From Mucidula mucida (lineage: Eukaryota > Basidiomycota > Agaricomycetes > Agaricales > Physalacriaceae), in assembly GCA_015501055.1 (NCBI GenBank), contig JADNYV010000002.1:434001-498000 (forward strand): DNA of 64,000 bases, given 5' to 3'. A program made the position numbers and the translations under genes. Positions 26,525 to 37,672 of this stretch are shown here, one piece after another. The notes below the pieces were generated by a model, which saw nothing but the letters and a program-made list of their open reading frames with translations, was not told where the DNA came from and did not search any database. Within the stretch, counting starts at the first letter, position 1. The number at the start of each line of letters is the position of its first letter.

Positions 26525-27173
26525 CGTGTTTTGAGACTGAAGAAACCGCAAATCCAAGCTGGCTATTTATACTACCAGAAGGACAAAGCATATTGTCCGA
26601 GATAGATTCACCAGATAAGTACAGACAACCATTCTATGACAGTAGATGCATAAGCAGGCTGAGTGCCGGGAGAGTCGGTATTCGTTATATAATCGTCGCG
26701 CTTATTTGGACATGAACAGACAAGACAAGAGTCGCTGACATTCTTTCTGACTAAGGACAGGTTGCATTTGAAAGCAGCTTGAAATCAACTTTGAGGAGTT
26801 GACAGTGAATGACAGGAGGGGTTTACTCTAGACGTCCTACGACCGGTCCGAGTTCCGTTAATTCTCCTTTTGCTACCATCACCCCGTTTACCATTGAACA
26901 ATGCCTGAGCAATGTCCTTTCTTTGACATTCTGTGTCATGTATGCTAGTCTGACGCGTGTCATTAGCCCAATATGCCGCCGCTACCCATGTCCCTTTGAT
27001 CAAATCACCAAGTCTACGCGTCCCGCGTCCCGTAAGTCGGTTGATGTCTAGATGTTGAACAGAACACTAGAGTCTCAAACGCCAGGTCGAACTACCCCAA
27101 GATATTCACCCACTTCCCGACTCTGTGACTGCATATGTAGGTCGACTTATCGCCTAGTTTATATAAACTCATC
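26525..27173. other. Intergenic region between divergent genes, no gene seen
   Basis: About 650 bases between the OYE start (-) and the small basic protein (+). Open frames at 26785-27051 overlap on both strands and have no family resemblance. A TATATAAAC-like element lies at about 27160-27168, just upstream of the ATG at 27174, and may belong to that gene's promoter or 5' UTR. Confidence 0.4.
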
Positions 27174-27527
27174 ATGCAGTTTGTGTATCCATTTACGCTC
27201 GAACCTCACATTTTGACGGTCGAGTCATCCCGTCGGACGACTATGATGGCTCATGCGGCGCGAAGAGAGGCTCTTCTTCGTGCTCGTGATGATGAGAAGG
27301 AACGCAAGCGCAGAGAAGCGCTTCGTCGGATCGCTCCTGGATTCGAACCAACCGGATCTGTTCTGGTACCCACGAGGACTGGATCGTTCCAGCGCACAGA
27401 CAGCGCGCCTGTCTCGTCGCTGCCTGTAGAGTCTACTCATCAACGCACCCGGTCTGTCATGGATGATCTCGTTGATCAATTGGCAGCAATGGACTCGAGC
27501 GCGGGAACCTCGAATCCGACGTCATAA
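27174..27527 (+). CDS. Small conserved basic fungal protein
   Basis: An intronless frame of 117 residues. The core is an Arg/Glu-rich helix (RREALLRARDDEKERKRREA, about residues 28-47), then LRRIAPGFEPTGSVLVPT and a C-terminal helix MDDLVDQLAAMDS. I recall similar short proteins ending in an MDDLVDQLA-type helix in other mushrooms, but know no function. Translation may start at either ATG 27174 or the paired ATGs at 27243/27246 (MMAHAARREALL); the latter gives a more typical N-terminus. No signal peptide or membrane segment. The open frame and biased composition support a real gene. Confidence 0.62.
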   Translation: MQFVYPFTLEPHILTVESSRRTTMMAHAARREALLRARDDEKERKRREALRRIAPGFEPTGSVLVPTRTGSFQRTDSAPVSSLPVESTHQRTRSVMDDLVDQLAAMDSSAGTSNPTS

Positions 27528-28160
27528 AGGACGGCTGCATTCTTAATATTTTAATTCCCATTTATTCGGTCAGCAAGATGTTCCTGTATCGAGCTGCGAG
27601 ATTTAACAAATTTCGCAGTTTTGTATTGTGTATGATCCACCGGTGTGGCACTTTTCGCTGTATGGAGCCATCTGTAACAGCGCTGTGTTTACCCTGCTTC
27701 CTCTGCAAACCCTTCTAATTGAGTAGCACTGTCCAGCCTTGATTGACGCAAAGCATATGAATACTTGAATGGGATCGAACGTGGCCAGAACTATACTTTG
27801 CGCTTTCTCCCTGGAGTGAGTGTGGGGGGTCTGAGTTAACTGTATTGTCGGCTCTGATATATCATACTCTGGGAAACGTACCTTATTCCATTTCTTGGGC
27901 TTGCGATCCCGGAGCTGTAAGTGACAGAGAGGTCGGTGTTTCAGCAGCAATACAGTACTTGCGCACAGCTGATGATACTGGGTGATACAACTACCTGAAC
28001 CGAGTCGGAATAATGGGTGTGAGATATTTTGTCGAGCAAAGATGATCTTGTAGGCGACGTTGACTCGTTGATGGATACACCATGAAACACGTGCCGAAGG
28101 TTGGCAGCTTAAGACACTTGACAGCGATGCGTCATAGAGGACGCCCGAATCCGTGCAATA
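27528..28160. other. Intergenic region, no gene seen
   Basis: About 630 bases between two plus-strand genes. A 115-residue minus-strand open frame (27603-27950) has no recognisable domain and is crossed by AT-rich sequence. It probably contains the 3' UTR of the small protein and the promoter of the next gene. Confidence 0.4.
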
Positions 28161-29216
28161 ATGGTTCCGACTGTAACCAGCACCTCGAATTATCCGCCGT
28201 CGTCCTCGAAAACTTTCGCCACCATGGCCTTGTCGCGCGACGACTCGAACCTGTCTATTGTGTCAATGCACGCCACGGCACTTGATATCTGTTATACCAT
28301 CTACGGGGAGGCCACTCTGTCCCCAGAAATCATCGACCGTTTTACGAGTCTAGTGCCAGTATGTGACCCTTCTCTCGTCCAACACTCTTGGCTGACCTAT
28401 TCTCAGTGTAAGTCAACTTGTTACCTCATGAATGCCGGCATTCAACGCCTGGCAGCTACGAAAACCCTGTCCTCACCGCCACATCGCGTACCGTCATATT
28501 CGACATCTTCAAGCTAGGTCGTAAACTGCATGCCCTCGATATACCCAGACCATTGGCCGCGTTGTTCACCCTCCTTCGCCTGGAAGATTCGGAGGCGATG
28601 AGCAACCCGCTGTTCCAGGCAATGCGTGTCTGGAACGAAGTCGGCCACATCAGCGAGCACGAGAGCTTTGGTAAGTGCGTTTCAGCGTCGTGTTCAAGCG
28701 TTGACTTGATATCTCTCAGACGGGCAGCGCAAAGCCATCGTCGAACACACTCTTAACATTCTTGTCCTGCCAGAAATCCATGTAGATGCCGACCCACATG
28801 CAGCGTCAATGTTCGCCGCATCGGATTCGCTCATACACTCCCGTTCGCGATCGAGCATGTCATCCCCGTCCTATCACCCCGGATCCCCATCACTCGCTAT
28901 CCCGGGAACGTCTTTCACTATTCCATCTCCCTTCCACTTCCAGCTCCACATCATGACCCGCCTTTCCTTCAACGAACAGAATCGTATAACACACCATCGT
29001 GACTTTTGGGACGTCAAAGACCTCATGGGCTTGTGTCCCGGCGTGTCGTTCATGCACTGGATGGGCAGCAGGATTGCCGCGAAAGGCCTCTCATACACAT
29101 ACAGGCTGCTACCGAAGGGCCCCGAGGACAGAGGCAACGACCATCTCGACCGCGCCTTTGACAATGATCCCGGTCTACAGGGCCTCGTCATGAGTTCGAA
29201 ATACACGCGACGGTGA
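28161..29216 (+). CDS. Conserved fungal protein, possible NTF2/SnoaL-like fold
   Basis: Function unknown. The protein reads MALSRDDSNLS (ATG 28224; an upstream in-frame ATG is at 28161), then CYTIYGEATLSPEIIDRF, then after an intron YENPVLTATSRTVIFDIFKL and GRKLHALDIPRPLAALFTLL, and after a second intron (about 28673-28719) GQRKAIVEHTLNILVLPEIH. The C-terminal half has FHFQLHIMTRLSFNEQNRIT, HHRDFWDVKDLMGLCPG, and stops at 29216. The pattern of an opening helix, a FYE..YENP turn and a late WDVKDL strand is what I associate with NTF2-like small-molecule domains, but this is a weak inference. One T appears to be missing in the run 28340-28343 (family-like FYES would be restored). Confidence 0.6.
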
Positions 29217-29587
29217 CGAGAGCTTTGATAACGGAAACCTTAACGTGAGCGAGCACGATTGTGGGTCCAGGAGGATACCAGTAGATCTCTCAACATTGTT
29301 CATTTCCACTTCTCCTTCCATTCGTTTCACTGCACTTGTATATGTACCGCACGCATCATTATACTTCAATAATTCTCCTAATGAATAATGACTACACTAT
29401 AATATGTACTTCCGGAAGTGTAGCTAGAAAACCGCAGCCTAAACATACGCTCAACACACTGTGGCGTATCAAATATGCAGGAATGTTCATTAAGGGACTG
29501 TACTACAGTAGATAAAGTTCTTTTGTTGCATCCCGATTGCTGCCAAATGGAAACAATCGAATAGATACTAGCAAAATAAAGAGTTCC
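29217..29587. other. 3' region between the NTF2-like gene and U2, no gene seen
   Basis: About 370 bases, AT-rich, convergent between the plus-strand protein gene and the minus-strand U2 RNA. No coding potential seen; it should hold the mRNA terminator and the U2 3' processing signal. Confidence 0.4.
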
Positions 29588-29776
29588 CCCGACAACACAA
29601 GCCTGTACTGCAGTGGCAAGGTCATCGCGTCCCCGTGTTGCAAGCAGAGCACGAAGAACAAGGGCGCAAAAATTAGATAACCAAATACGGGAGGCGGTGC
29701 CTCCGTAATAGTGGTTAAACTATTAAGAACAGATACTACACTTGATCTAAGCCAAAAGGCCAGAGTGGTAAGGAAT
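29588..29776 (-). ncRNA. U2 spliceosomal snRNA
   Basis: The minus strand contains the near-invariant U2 5' domain: GGCCTTTTGGCTTAGATCAA followed directly by GTGTAGTATCTGTTCTTA, including the branch-point recognition sequence GUAGUA (complement at 29734-29739). Next comes a stem-loop II region with a GGAGGC-ACC-GCCTCC hairpin, an Sm site AUUUUUG (29667-29673), then a 3' domain with the loop CUGCAGUAC, close to the UUGCAGUACC loop bound by U2B''/U2A' in other eukaryotes. The length of about 188 nt equals typical U2. U2 pairs with the intron branch site during spliceosome assembly. The 5' end at 29776 and the 3' end are estimated to within several bases. Confidence 0.93.
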
Positions 29777-29796
29777 TACAATGTTCGGGCGCAAGA

Positions 29797-29802
29797 TTTA
29801 TA
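29797..29802 (-). promoter_or_regulatory. TATA box of the U2 snRNA gene
   Basis: TATAAA on the minus strand begins 26 bases upstream of the estimated U2 start at 29776, the spacing expected of an RNA polymerase II start site. No proximal sequence element could be identified by eye. Confidence 0.55.
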
Positions 29803-29976
29803 CTATTCGGTCTGCGCACGGGCCCACGAGTGCGCACGGACCAAAAGTCGTATTTGTTTCGATTTGGTGCACAAACGATTTAAACCCTTTTGGCAGTACA
29901 TGAAGATCAAAGCTCCTCAAAGCTCTCCGAGGAACGATTTCTTTCATAGTATTGGTTGTACAGTACAGGACGCGCA

Positions 29977-31794
29977 TTACATAACGCCACCCCTCGGGGT
30001 GATCTTGACCTTCATAGATTTCGGCTCGTGCTGGAATCGTTCAATCGTTTTCATGACTGGATCCTCAAGCTCGACATTGAACCTCAAGAGGAAAGTCGCC
30101 AAGACCAGGAGCATCTCCATATTAACGATGCTACGGCACAAAGGTCAGTTGTATATCAAGCAGTAGATGTACGCGGACTGACTGTTTCCCGAGCTACGAG
30201 AATATCGAATATCAACGATGGGTCATAAATCTGATCTGAAGAAACCACCTACACAGGTACGCGAACCAGCACCAAAGGTCAGGTTGAACTTGCGGAGGTC
30301 CGGATTCTCCAACCACCGCTCAGGGCGGAAAGCGAACGGGTCCTCAAAGTACTCTTCGGTGTGTTGCAGAGTCCACGCCGGAATGGATACCTCTACACCA
30401 GCAGGAATGTATCTTCCTTTCCAAACCCAACCGCCAGGGGGGACGATGCGGGGAAGGCCGATGGCGTTAGTTCCATGATGTCGGAGTCTGTGAAAACGCG
30501 TCAAATGTGGCGCCAATGTAACCACAAAATAACAGCACACCCTTCAGTAATCGTTGCCTGCAAATACGGCAGGTCCTTGAGCTGTTCCCAGGTCGGTATT
30601 TCGCTCTCGCCGAAGATTAAGAGCTCCTCGAGCAGCTTCTTGTATACATTGCGGTGCTTGACTAGTAAGTGTAGGATGGCGGCGGTTGACGCAGCTGCGG
30701 TATGAGACCCAGCAATCCTAGAGATGAACGTCAGTCCACAGATAGGAAAGATGGCATCAACGTACAAGATGGTAACCGCTTCGGCGGTAAGTTCTGTGAC
30801 CTGCTTGTCGTCTAAAGACCCGCTTTCTTTCATGCGAGCCTCAATGAGTTTGTTCAACAAATCGTCACGGTCGGCATTAGTCTTCAACCGCTTCTCGACA
30901 CGTTCACGTGCAATAAGAGTGATGCCGATTGCGGACTTCTGCCCACGGATGAAGAAAGGATCTGGAATAAACCTGGCGAAAGGGCGCAAGTACGGCATGG
31001 TTCCAAGTACGGAGGCGAGATGTTCACGGTTGTCGACAACGTGTATCGCATGTTCGCTATAGGTCGACCCGTTGGGAGTCAGAACCTCAACAAGATCAGA
31101 TCCCTAAGAGGATGTTAGAGAACTCATATCATTTGGTGGAAAGTACTGACCTTTGAGACGAATCCTATGGGTGCTCCGAACGCCAACGAGCTAATGACGT
31201 CCCATGCCAAGAAATTGAACCATTTCATCGTGTCAATGACCGCACTCCGTTGAGCAAAGGAGTCCAATTTCATTGCGCACTGTTCCACAATTTCGTGGAC
31301 AAACGGTGCCAGGCTCTGCAATGACTTGATGGAGAATGCATGAGACGCTAGACGGCGTTTTCTAGCGTGGTCGTGCTTGTCGATGGTGGAGAACACGGAG
31401 GGCGCTCCAGCAACGAAAGCATGATAATACTTTGATTTCAGGAACGCTTTTCCACCATGTCCGTAGATGAAGGGAATAGCATCTGCGTCATTTATAGAGA
31501 TATGGTTCGGAGCGATGCGGACCATCGAACCGTGGCGCTATACTCGATGATTAATACGGCGGGAAGTTGTTATAGTATACGACCTACAACATGAGCTTTG
31601 TGAACGGCCATATAACGGTCTCCGCGACGCGCATAGTAGAACAGCCACAGCGGCGTCCATCGAGCAAGGAACGGTCCAGGAACATCAGACAAGGCTCTGC
31701 GACGAAAAGCGACTCCTGCGGTAGCGAGTAATGTGACGCAAGCCAGAAAGATGGGGAGATATGTCTCGTCCAAGGGCGCAATGTTGAAAAGCAT
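29977..31794 (-). CDS. Cytochrome P450 monooxygenase, CYP53-like
   Basis: ER-anchored haem monooxygenase. The N-terminus (ATG 31794) has a membrane anchor (YLPIFLACVTLLATAGVAF) and the hinge DVPGPFLARWTPLWLFY. Further marks: MVRIAPNHISINDADAIPF, ARKRRLASHAFSIKSL, an I-helix IAGSHTAAAS, an ExxR as TEGLR, PAFRPERW-type FAFRPERWLENPD, and the haem loop FGAGSRTCVGG with the Cys ligand. The last exon NMEMLLVLATFLLRFNVELE ends at 29977. The N-terminal half resembles CYP53 benzoate para-hydroxylases most, but family placement needs a tree. The usual acidic I-helix residue is His here (AGSHT). At least six introns. The gene ends 200 bases before U2 on the same strand. Confidence 0.88.
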
Positions 31795-32511
31795 AATGAG
31801 AATAGAATGTAGATATCACAACTCCGTAATTCCTTTTATATGAAAACTGGGATTGCCACACAGTACTCACCAGGTGGTAGTGTTATCGGACCGCGCACGT
31901 CGCACAATACACCGATAGATAATAATGTTTGTTGACTGCTCTTCAGTACATCTTGACATCTAGTCGGGATATGTTCGCATGAACCGCCATCCTATTGGGA
32001 GTAACAAATGGAGACGTAAAAAATTGCGCTGCTGCAGGTCGTCCGAGCTTTGATGAACTGCAGACCAGCTTGGTGTAAATTTCGAGGAGTTATTAATCAG
32101 TTAATGCTCACGCTACATTGGGGATATGTGTTTTCGCGGAACGCGATGATTTACCCATATTACGGTCAATCATCAAGTACCTCCCTAGCGCCTACAGTCT
32201 TGGACAGTTTTTCAAGTTCTGTAGCTCTAGTTGATGAGTTACCGTACACATCGCGATTCGCTTTCATAGTTTCGCAGCCAGACGCATCCTGGACAACTGA
32301 TGTCCGTCAGTATACTCCTGAGTTCTGAAGAAGGGGTCAACGAACTCAGTAACAGGTCGGAGTTGTCCTGGAAAAAGTCGACGTCGATTTTGGATACCGA
32401 CAGGAACGGTAACGTGCAGAGATTATTACCACGTAGAAGGTCGTTTTGCAGCAAGACTCTTATCAGTGGGACTCCGTTTCAATAGAAATCACTGCGTTTC
32501 AGTTCTGACAG

Positions 32512-32530
32512 GAATCAGCATTGCTGATTC
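32512..32530. repeat. Perfect 9-bp inverted repeat with a 1-base centre
   Basis: GAATCAGCA-T-TGCTGATTC. The arms are exact reverse complements. It is about 720 bases upstream of the P450 start and could be a dimeric transcription-factor site or chance. Confidence 0.7.
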
Positions 32531-33236
32531 AAACGACAGAACATGTCATTCATGATGCGAAGAGACGACTTCGATCCTCCGAGCCAATCCATCACTTGTC
32601 ATAATGGTAGAGCTAATCCTAAATAAGTCTTGAGTAGCTCGTCCGTATTGAGATACGTGGAAGCAATCACCGCTTTTCATGGCCGTATACCCCGCCGTTC
32701 CATCAGGGGAAAATTAAATCACTATCTCACGCGATAACACGCATTCACCAAGGCAGCATCTTACCTGCTCAGAGTTCGCATAATGCCTTCAAGGGGCTTC
32801 TTGTGGAGCCGGCGAGTCGATAGGTACTATTTCAACCTTGTCAATTCCTGGAGCCGTGAACAATCAGGCAGACACCTTTCAGAAATATCGTAAGTAGAAA
32901 CAGTTCGCAGATCACAGCATGCAACATACAAAGGACTTGACAGCGGCTAAAAGGACGAAAGGATTGATTTGCGCGTTTGTCCGACTTGGCTCGCAGATTG
33001 ACACCGAGAAAACTAGGTGTCCGTCGTCCTTAAGGGCATATGCAGTTCCTGCAGCGTCAGTACTGCATTCCAGTGACTGGACCTCGATGTTGACTGATGT
33101 AACGAAAGCGCCGTGCTTCCCGAGATAGACGCGTATCTTGCCATTCATAGTCCTCGTGATGATAGAAAAACAAAGGATTCAGTACTTCCCCGAAATTGGG
33201 TGTCTTGCGACTGGAAGCGATTATGTCAACGTGTTG

Positions 33237-33258
33237 AACTTCGGTGATTGCCGAAGTT
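33237..33258. repeat. 8-bp hairpin-forming inverted repeat
   Basis: AACTTCGG-tgattg-CCGAAGTT, perfect arms and a six-base loop, about 110 bases downstream of the MFS carrier stop codon (minus strand). It may be an mRNA 3' structure or chance. Confidence 0.6.
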
Positions 33259-33365
33259 GTGCTCAGACATGGGTGGCAAACAATGGACTTGTCATTGAAC
33301 GAATCAGACTCCAATCGATATGAATGTGGCAACATTCGGATTTGTAACATCTACTACTACTGGAA

Positions 33366-35289
33366 TCAAATCTTACCCCACGGCTTACCCAACAGTAAGT
33401 ATCGTACAATGAGCATCATGCTCACGGAAAGGAGAATAACACTCCCTGACGTTCAGATGTTGATCAGAACCGTCTCAAGCGTACCAAGCAGCGACTGACC
33501 TGCATAATAGCCTACAGCCTCATATCCGCCGGACCGGGAATTGATAGCTCCAGATATTGGAGGGCCAGTCAATGCGCCTATCGCTATGATGCTTGTGAAC
33601 ATGCCAAGACGCCTCCCTATATCATCGTTCGTTCCCATAGACATGATTGGAAACACGAGAAGAGAAATATAAGTGCCAGAAGAGAACCTTGATACTGGAA
33701 TCAGACACATTTCATATCTGGTGACTTCAGAGGTACACACCCATATAGAACGGCCACCACGACGAGAGACGCCTTGGTGTGTGCAAACGGCCACGCGTAC
33801 GTGAGAAGAGCGGCGCATGTAGTCATCGGAATCATGAGATTGAGAGGACCTGTAGGGTCGAGGTTGATTGGTCAATACAGATGAACATAATCACCAAGAC
33901 GAGTGGCGCACCGTAACGATCAGATAGCTTTCCAAAAATGTACCTCCCGACGCCGGAGGAAGCATTCGCGATAGAGACTAAATAGAACGAGAAATCCGCT
34001 CCGAGCTCCCCGCTGGCGCTTACATCGATATACGTCAAGACTAGTAGATAGGAAGTAAGGTCAATGTCAAGCGGTGTAATAGAGAGTAAACGGAATACCT
34101 GTGTATAGTCCCAGGAATGTGACTAGACCTGATAAACAGTACAGACTGTAAGGCTTCGATTTGAAGGCAGCGAGGTTCAAAAGTCCTCCAGAAACATACA
34201 CGGGCGGTATACGCCTCGCGATTGTCTTCAAACTGTCAGCCGTGCTCTACAGCGAAACAAAGCTTACCTACCAGGTTCCCTACTCCTAGAATGCCGAGAA
34301 GAATAAAACCGATTATTCGCATGGTCCATTTGAATCTGGCGGAAGAAGTAGTAAGTATTCAAAATGAGCGATTGGTGAGGAGCGGACTTGCCCAACGACA
34401 GGAATCAGGTTACGTGCGATTATGGGGAATACAGTTCCACCTATGCTGCTTCCAACAGCGACGATTCCCAGGACGAGTCCGAGTCGCTTCTTCCACCAAT
34501 GCGGTACTGATGCCATCGTGGGGCCATAGATTGTGCCACAGGAAATCTACACCGTAGTTCATCTAGCCAATGGTCATTTCAAGCAAAAGTGCGAAACCGA
34601 CTCACCCCTACGACGATACTTTGACAGAGCAAGAAATGCCAGTACTGTGTACATTCCGCGGTAAGGAATGTGGTGAGAATGAACACAGTACTTGCCACAA
34701 GCAGAGGGAGCTTGTGGTATCCGAGATCGAACATGCGACCAACCAAGAGCCCAGGCAAGAAAACCAACGAGTACTAGGAGCTCGTTATACTTGTTGTGTC
34801 ACACTCGAATACGCGGACGTACTTGGATCGATCCTATCCATGCGCTACGTCTTCAAGTTAGTAGCTGAACACCAACCATCTGGATGCCTACGTACATCGT
34901 TGATGGAGAAACTGTGGATAATGTATTTGTTTCATAGTACGCTTGGAAGACCTGTGCACAGTCAAGGGCGTTGTACAATCTGGCGAGAATGACAAGACTT
35001 ACACCCCACGAATTGATCAAGCCCCAAGTTGCTGCATTATTACACACTGCCTGCAGGAAGGTCTGAGGAACGAGCAACGCAAATATTCAAGACGTACCCC
35101 AAGAACGACTAGCCAGGCACGAAGTCCACCGTCAGGATATTCGTTCTCTTCCTCTGCCGAAACTGAAGATGTATCCACACCATCTTCTTTGAAAACTGCA
35201 GAGTCTTGCTTTTCCGTTGAGTGTAAAACTTCTGTCTTCTCTTCGTGCGTCGTGCCTAAGTCCTGAACCGAAGGTGTCGCGACCGACAT
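33366..35289 (-). CDS. MFS transporter, monocarboxylate (MCT/SLC16-like) family
   Basis: Twelve-helix plasma-membrane carrier of the fungal MCT group. The N-terminal cytoplasmic tail (start ATG 35289, MSVATPSVQDLG) is acidic and leads into the family signature YPDGGLRAWLVVLG. Other recognisable parts are NNAATWGLINSWGV, LPGLLVGRMFDLGYHKLPLL, PHWWKKRLGLVLGIVAVGSS, VGRYIFGKLSDRYGAPLVLV, the loop-8 motif, and SIIAIGALTGPPISGAI. The last exon (ILLSVSMMLIVRYLLLGKPW) ends at 33366. About eight introns of 50 bases. Members transport small carboxylates or drugs, or have unknown substrates. Its position next to a P450 and an esterase suggests uptake or efflux of the compound they modify, which is inference. 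Confidence 0.88.
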
Positions 35290-36185
35290 GATGAATACTG
35301 TTCAAGGGCGCGCGAAGTTGTATTATAAATCACAAGATACAAAAAGGAAGTTTCTACCGTTATTCGTGAGAGTTGTAACTGGTGCGCTTACTTGACACTC
35401 CGCGATTAAAGTTGTCAAGCGTGGAGAAGATCAGTGGGCAAAATGGGGTGAGCAAGAGGAACAAGTTCGATATCAACGGTGATATCGACAAACTACATCC
35501 TTGGAGTAAACGTAAGTAGCAGTTCTTGACGGGAAGCCACTATGGACGTCCGGATCAAAAGTATTTTGGGGAGATAAGTCGATTTATTTATAGACATCGT
35601 GCTGGCGTGGGAAACGGGCTTGTATCACGAACTCATCGTTTGGCCTCCAACGTCGCGGCCCTCGCATTTCTCTTCCCGACGCGTCTCTCACCCGTTCGGT
35701 CGTTCGGACGTCGCTCGCCCAGCTCTGTCGTTCGCTCGCTCCGCTCGCTCACTCCATCGCTGGCCTCGCTCCGCCCTCTCTCCCTCTCTCATCTTTCATC
35801 AAAAGCATTGAGTCGTGTATTTCGTTGTACCACGAGCAAAATATCGGCCTAGTATCCGGTCCATAGGAAGACTCGTATATTCGACAGTCTCCAAGGAGAT
35901 CAAGTAGAAATGTACCAATACTATCGTTACAGAGACTGGCTGCAAGCGGAGATCAACAACGTTCCACATAGTATACAATTGGTACGTACTTGGCAATGCC
36001 AATCGGACAGGGACATGCTGATCTGTGCTGTTACTGGTTTAGGCGCGCAAGGAGAACCACAAGAGCCGTTTGAAGACCAACAAAATGCCGAGTTGGTATA
36101 ACTCTGCCTTGGATTTGGGAGAAGATACAGATTCGGGAGTGGAATCACTGCGAGTGGTACTAATTCCTACGGAACACGAGTTTTT
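35290..36185. other. Intergenic region with CG/CT-rich tract, no gene seen
   Basis: About 900 bases upstream of the MFS start. Between roughly 35685 and 35800 lies a low-complexity tract of CGTTCG/GCTCGCT-like units grading into a CTCTCCCTCTCTC run. No protein or RNA gene was recognised; it presumably includes the MFS promoter and the hydrolase 3' UTR. Confidence 0.45.
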
Positions 36186-37352
36186 TCAAACGTGCTGCAG
36201 CATGAACGGAAGAACTCTCTTCAAACCCTCATTTTGGAAGTAGCCATGTTCTCCGCCCTTCGTCTCCACCAACTCAACATCATCTCTACCATTTGCCTTG
36301 AGAACGTCGTACAAAGTCTGAGATTCAAGAAATGACACGGAAGTCTCGTCGCTCCCGTGGACAAAGATGGTCGGAGGGAAAGACGAGGCTGACGCAAGAC
36401 TTGGAATGAGAGCCGAGGCGTTTTGAGGAACCGCGTTTGCACGCTGTTCCAAAGGTAGCTCGGACAGCCTCTCACTCAGCCCGGGGATGCCAGTGATAGC
36501 GTCCAACATGGTCGCCGACTGGAGTAACCAGCAGTAATACATGAGGCGCGGATTGCTAGCCGCACTGAATTCGACTGACACCAGGGGAGGGGTGGTAAAG
36601 TCACGCTGAAGATCGAACAAGGGAAAATATGGACTGGGATCTGTAATGAAAGGCGCGCCCGAGATGAAAGCTTCCTACATGAAGAAATGGGTAAGAGTTG
36701 TTACAAGACATCTAGATGCAGTGCACAAACTTTCTTCGCAATAACATAGTTGTCGATAAGGAGATTACCGCCCATTGCATACAAAGGGACGAAGGCCTTG
36801 GGTTTCGGGGACGCATGAATTGCCTGTGAGAATTAAGTATTAGCAAGACTGGTCAGTAGGGGCAAGACATTTTTCGCACACACCGTCAAATAAGCGAGAT
36901 ACCCACCCGCAGAGCTTCCAGAAACAACAATCGACTTTGTATCTACAACGTAAGACTTGATCTCCGCCGCGAGATGAGTGTCAATCCAAGAAACCAGGTC
37001 TTTGACATCAGCAAGCATGTCATGCCCAGTATGAGGACTCAAGAGCGTATAGTCAGGAGAGACGAATACAAAGCCCGCATCGATCGCATGATCTGAACGT
37101 TTCATCTGTGAGAGTAGAATACTTGGTATACGAGTGCAACTGACCTGTGAGCCAAGTTGGGTGGGTGGGACACGTCTCGACAACACGCGTGCCGAAGACG
37201 AGACCGCCACCGTGCCAGTGAATGAGCACTGGCAACGCCTTTGCGTATCCCGATTTCAGACCAAATTTTGATTCGTCAGGAAGATGCACGTCGACCTTGA
37301 AGTCAACGTTATCGGCTGTCTTGTAAGTAAAAGTGAGGGGAATAGCAGTCAT
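36186..37352 (-). CDS. Alpha/beta hydrolase (HSL/arylacetamide-type esterase)
   Basis: Serine hydrolase of the alpha/beta-hydrolase-3 type. Seen directly: oxyanion-hole HWHGGGLVFG, nucleophile elbow VSGSSAGGYLAYL, acid region IFVHGSDETSVSFLESQTLY and catalytic His in GGEHGYFQNEGLKRVLPFM. The start is ATG 37352 (MTAIPLTFTYKTADNVDFKV), with no signal peptide, so a cytosolic enzyme. The stop at 36186 follows LQHV. Length near 340 residues is normal. The frame changes near 37185 (from LVFGTR to VPPTQLGSQMKRSDHAI); an intron or missing bases could explain this. It sits head-to-head with the SDR, about 320 bases apart, and is likely to act on an ester or lactone. Confidence 0.85.
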
Positions 37353-37672
37353 GGTAGATGAGCTGTGAGCGATCTTGGCTGCGTATATGTGAAGAAATAC
37401 CACTAGCCCAATTGCGATGCCTACAGTTCACACGCCAGTGTGATAGATCAGTTGATCCATAAGCATCTCAAGAGGCATCAAGGCGCGCGACATTTCGTAC
37501 TTGCCGATATGGAGGATGGACAAGACAGCTCCGTTTGTCTTCCAGTCCCATGCCATCAAAAATATCCTTTCTGATGAAGAGCGTTGACTTGTCCATCTCT
37601 TCAGTAAACGGTATTTCGAACCAGTTCGTACCACTAACCAACCGTGATACCCGACCAATCAACCTTGTAAGA

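Larger units (their letters stand above)
31795..33365. other. Gene-poor 1.6-kb stretch with coding-like fragments
   Basis: No gene could be assembled. On the minus strand, 33057-33350 and 32912-33148 (for example DAAGTAYALKDDGHLVFSV) and 32239-32454 (FLSVSKIDVDFFQDNSDLLL, or ANRDVYGNSSTRATELEKL in another frame) look mildly coding but are in different frames with stops between. A decayed or frame-broken gene is possible. The P450 promoter must lie at the low-coordinate end. Two small inverted repeats are reported separately (32512-32530 and 33237-33258). Confidence 0.35.

Noticed and set aside
27603..27950. A 115-codon minus-strand open frame between two plus-strand genes
   Set aside because: No motif, no plausible introns and AT-rich context; likely chance.
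29711..30166. A 151-codon plus-strand open frame
   Set aside because: It lies antisense to the U2 snRNA, its promoter and the last P450 exon; the RNA and P450 calls explain the sequence.
35685..35800. CG/CT-rich tract as a CRISPR-like or satellite repeat
   Set aside because: Units vary in length and sequence with no regular spacer; it is ordinary low-complexity sequence.
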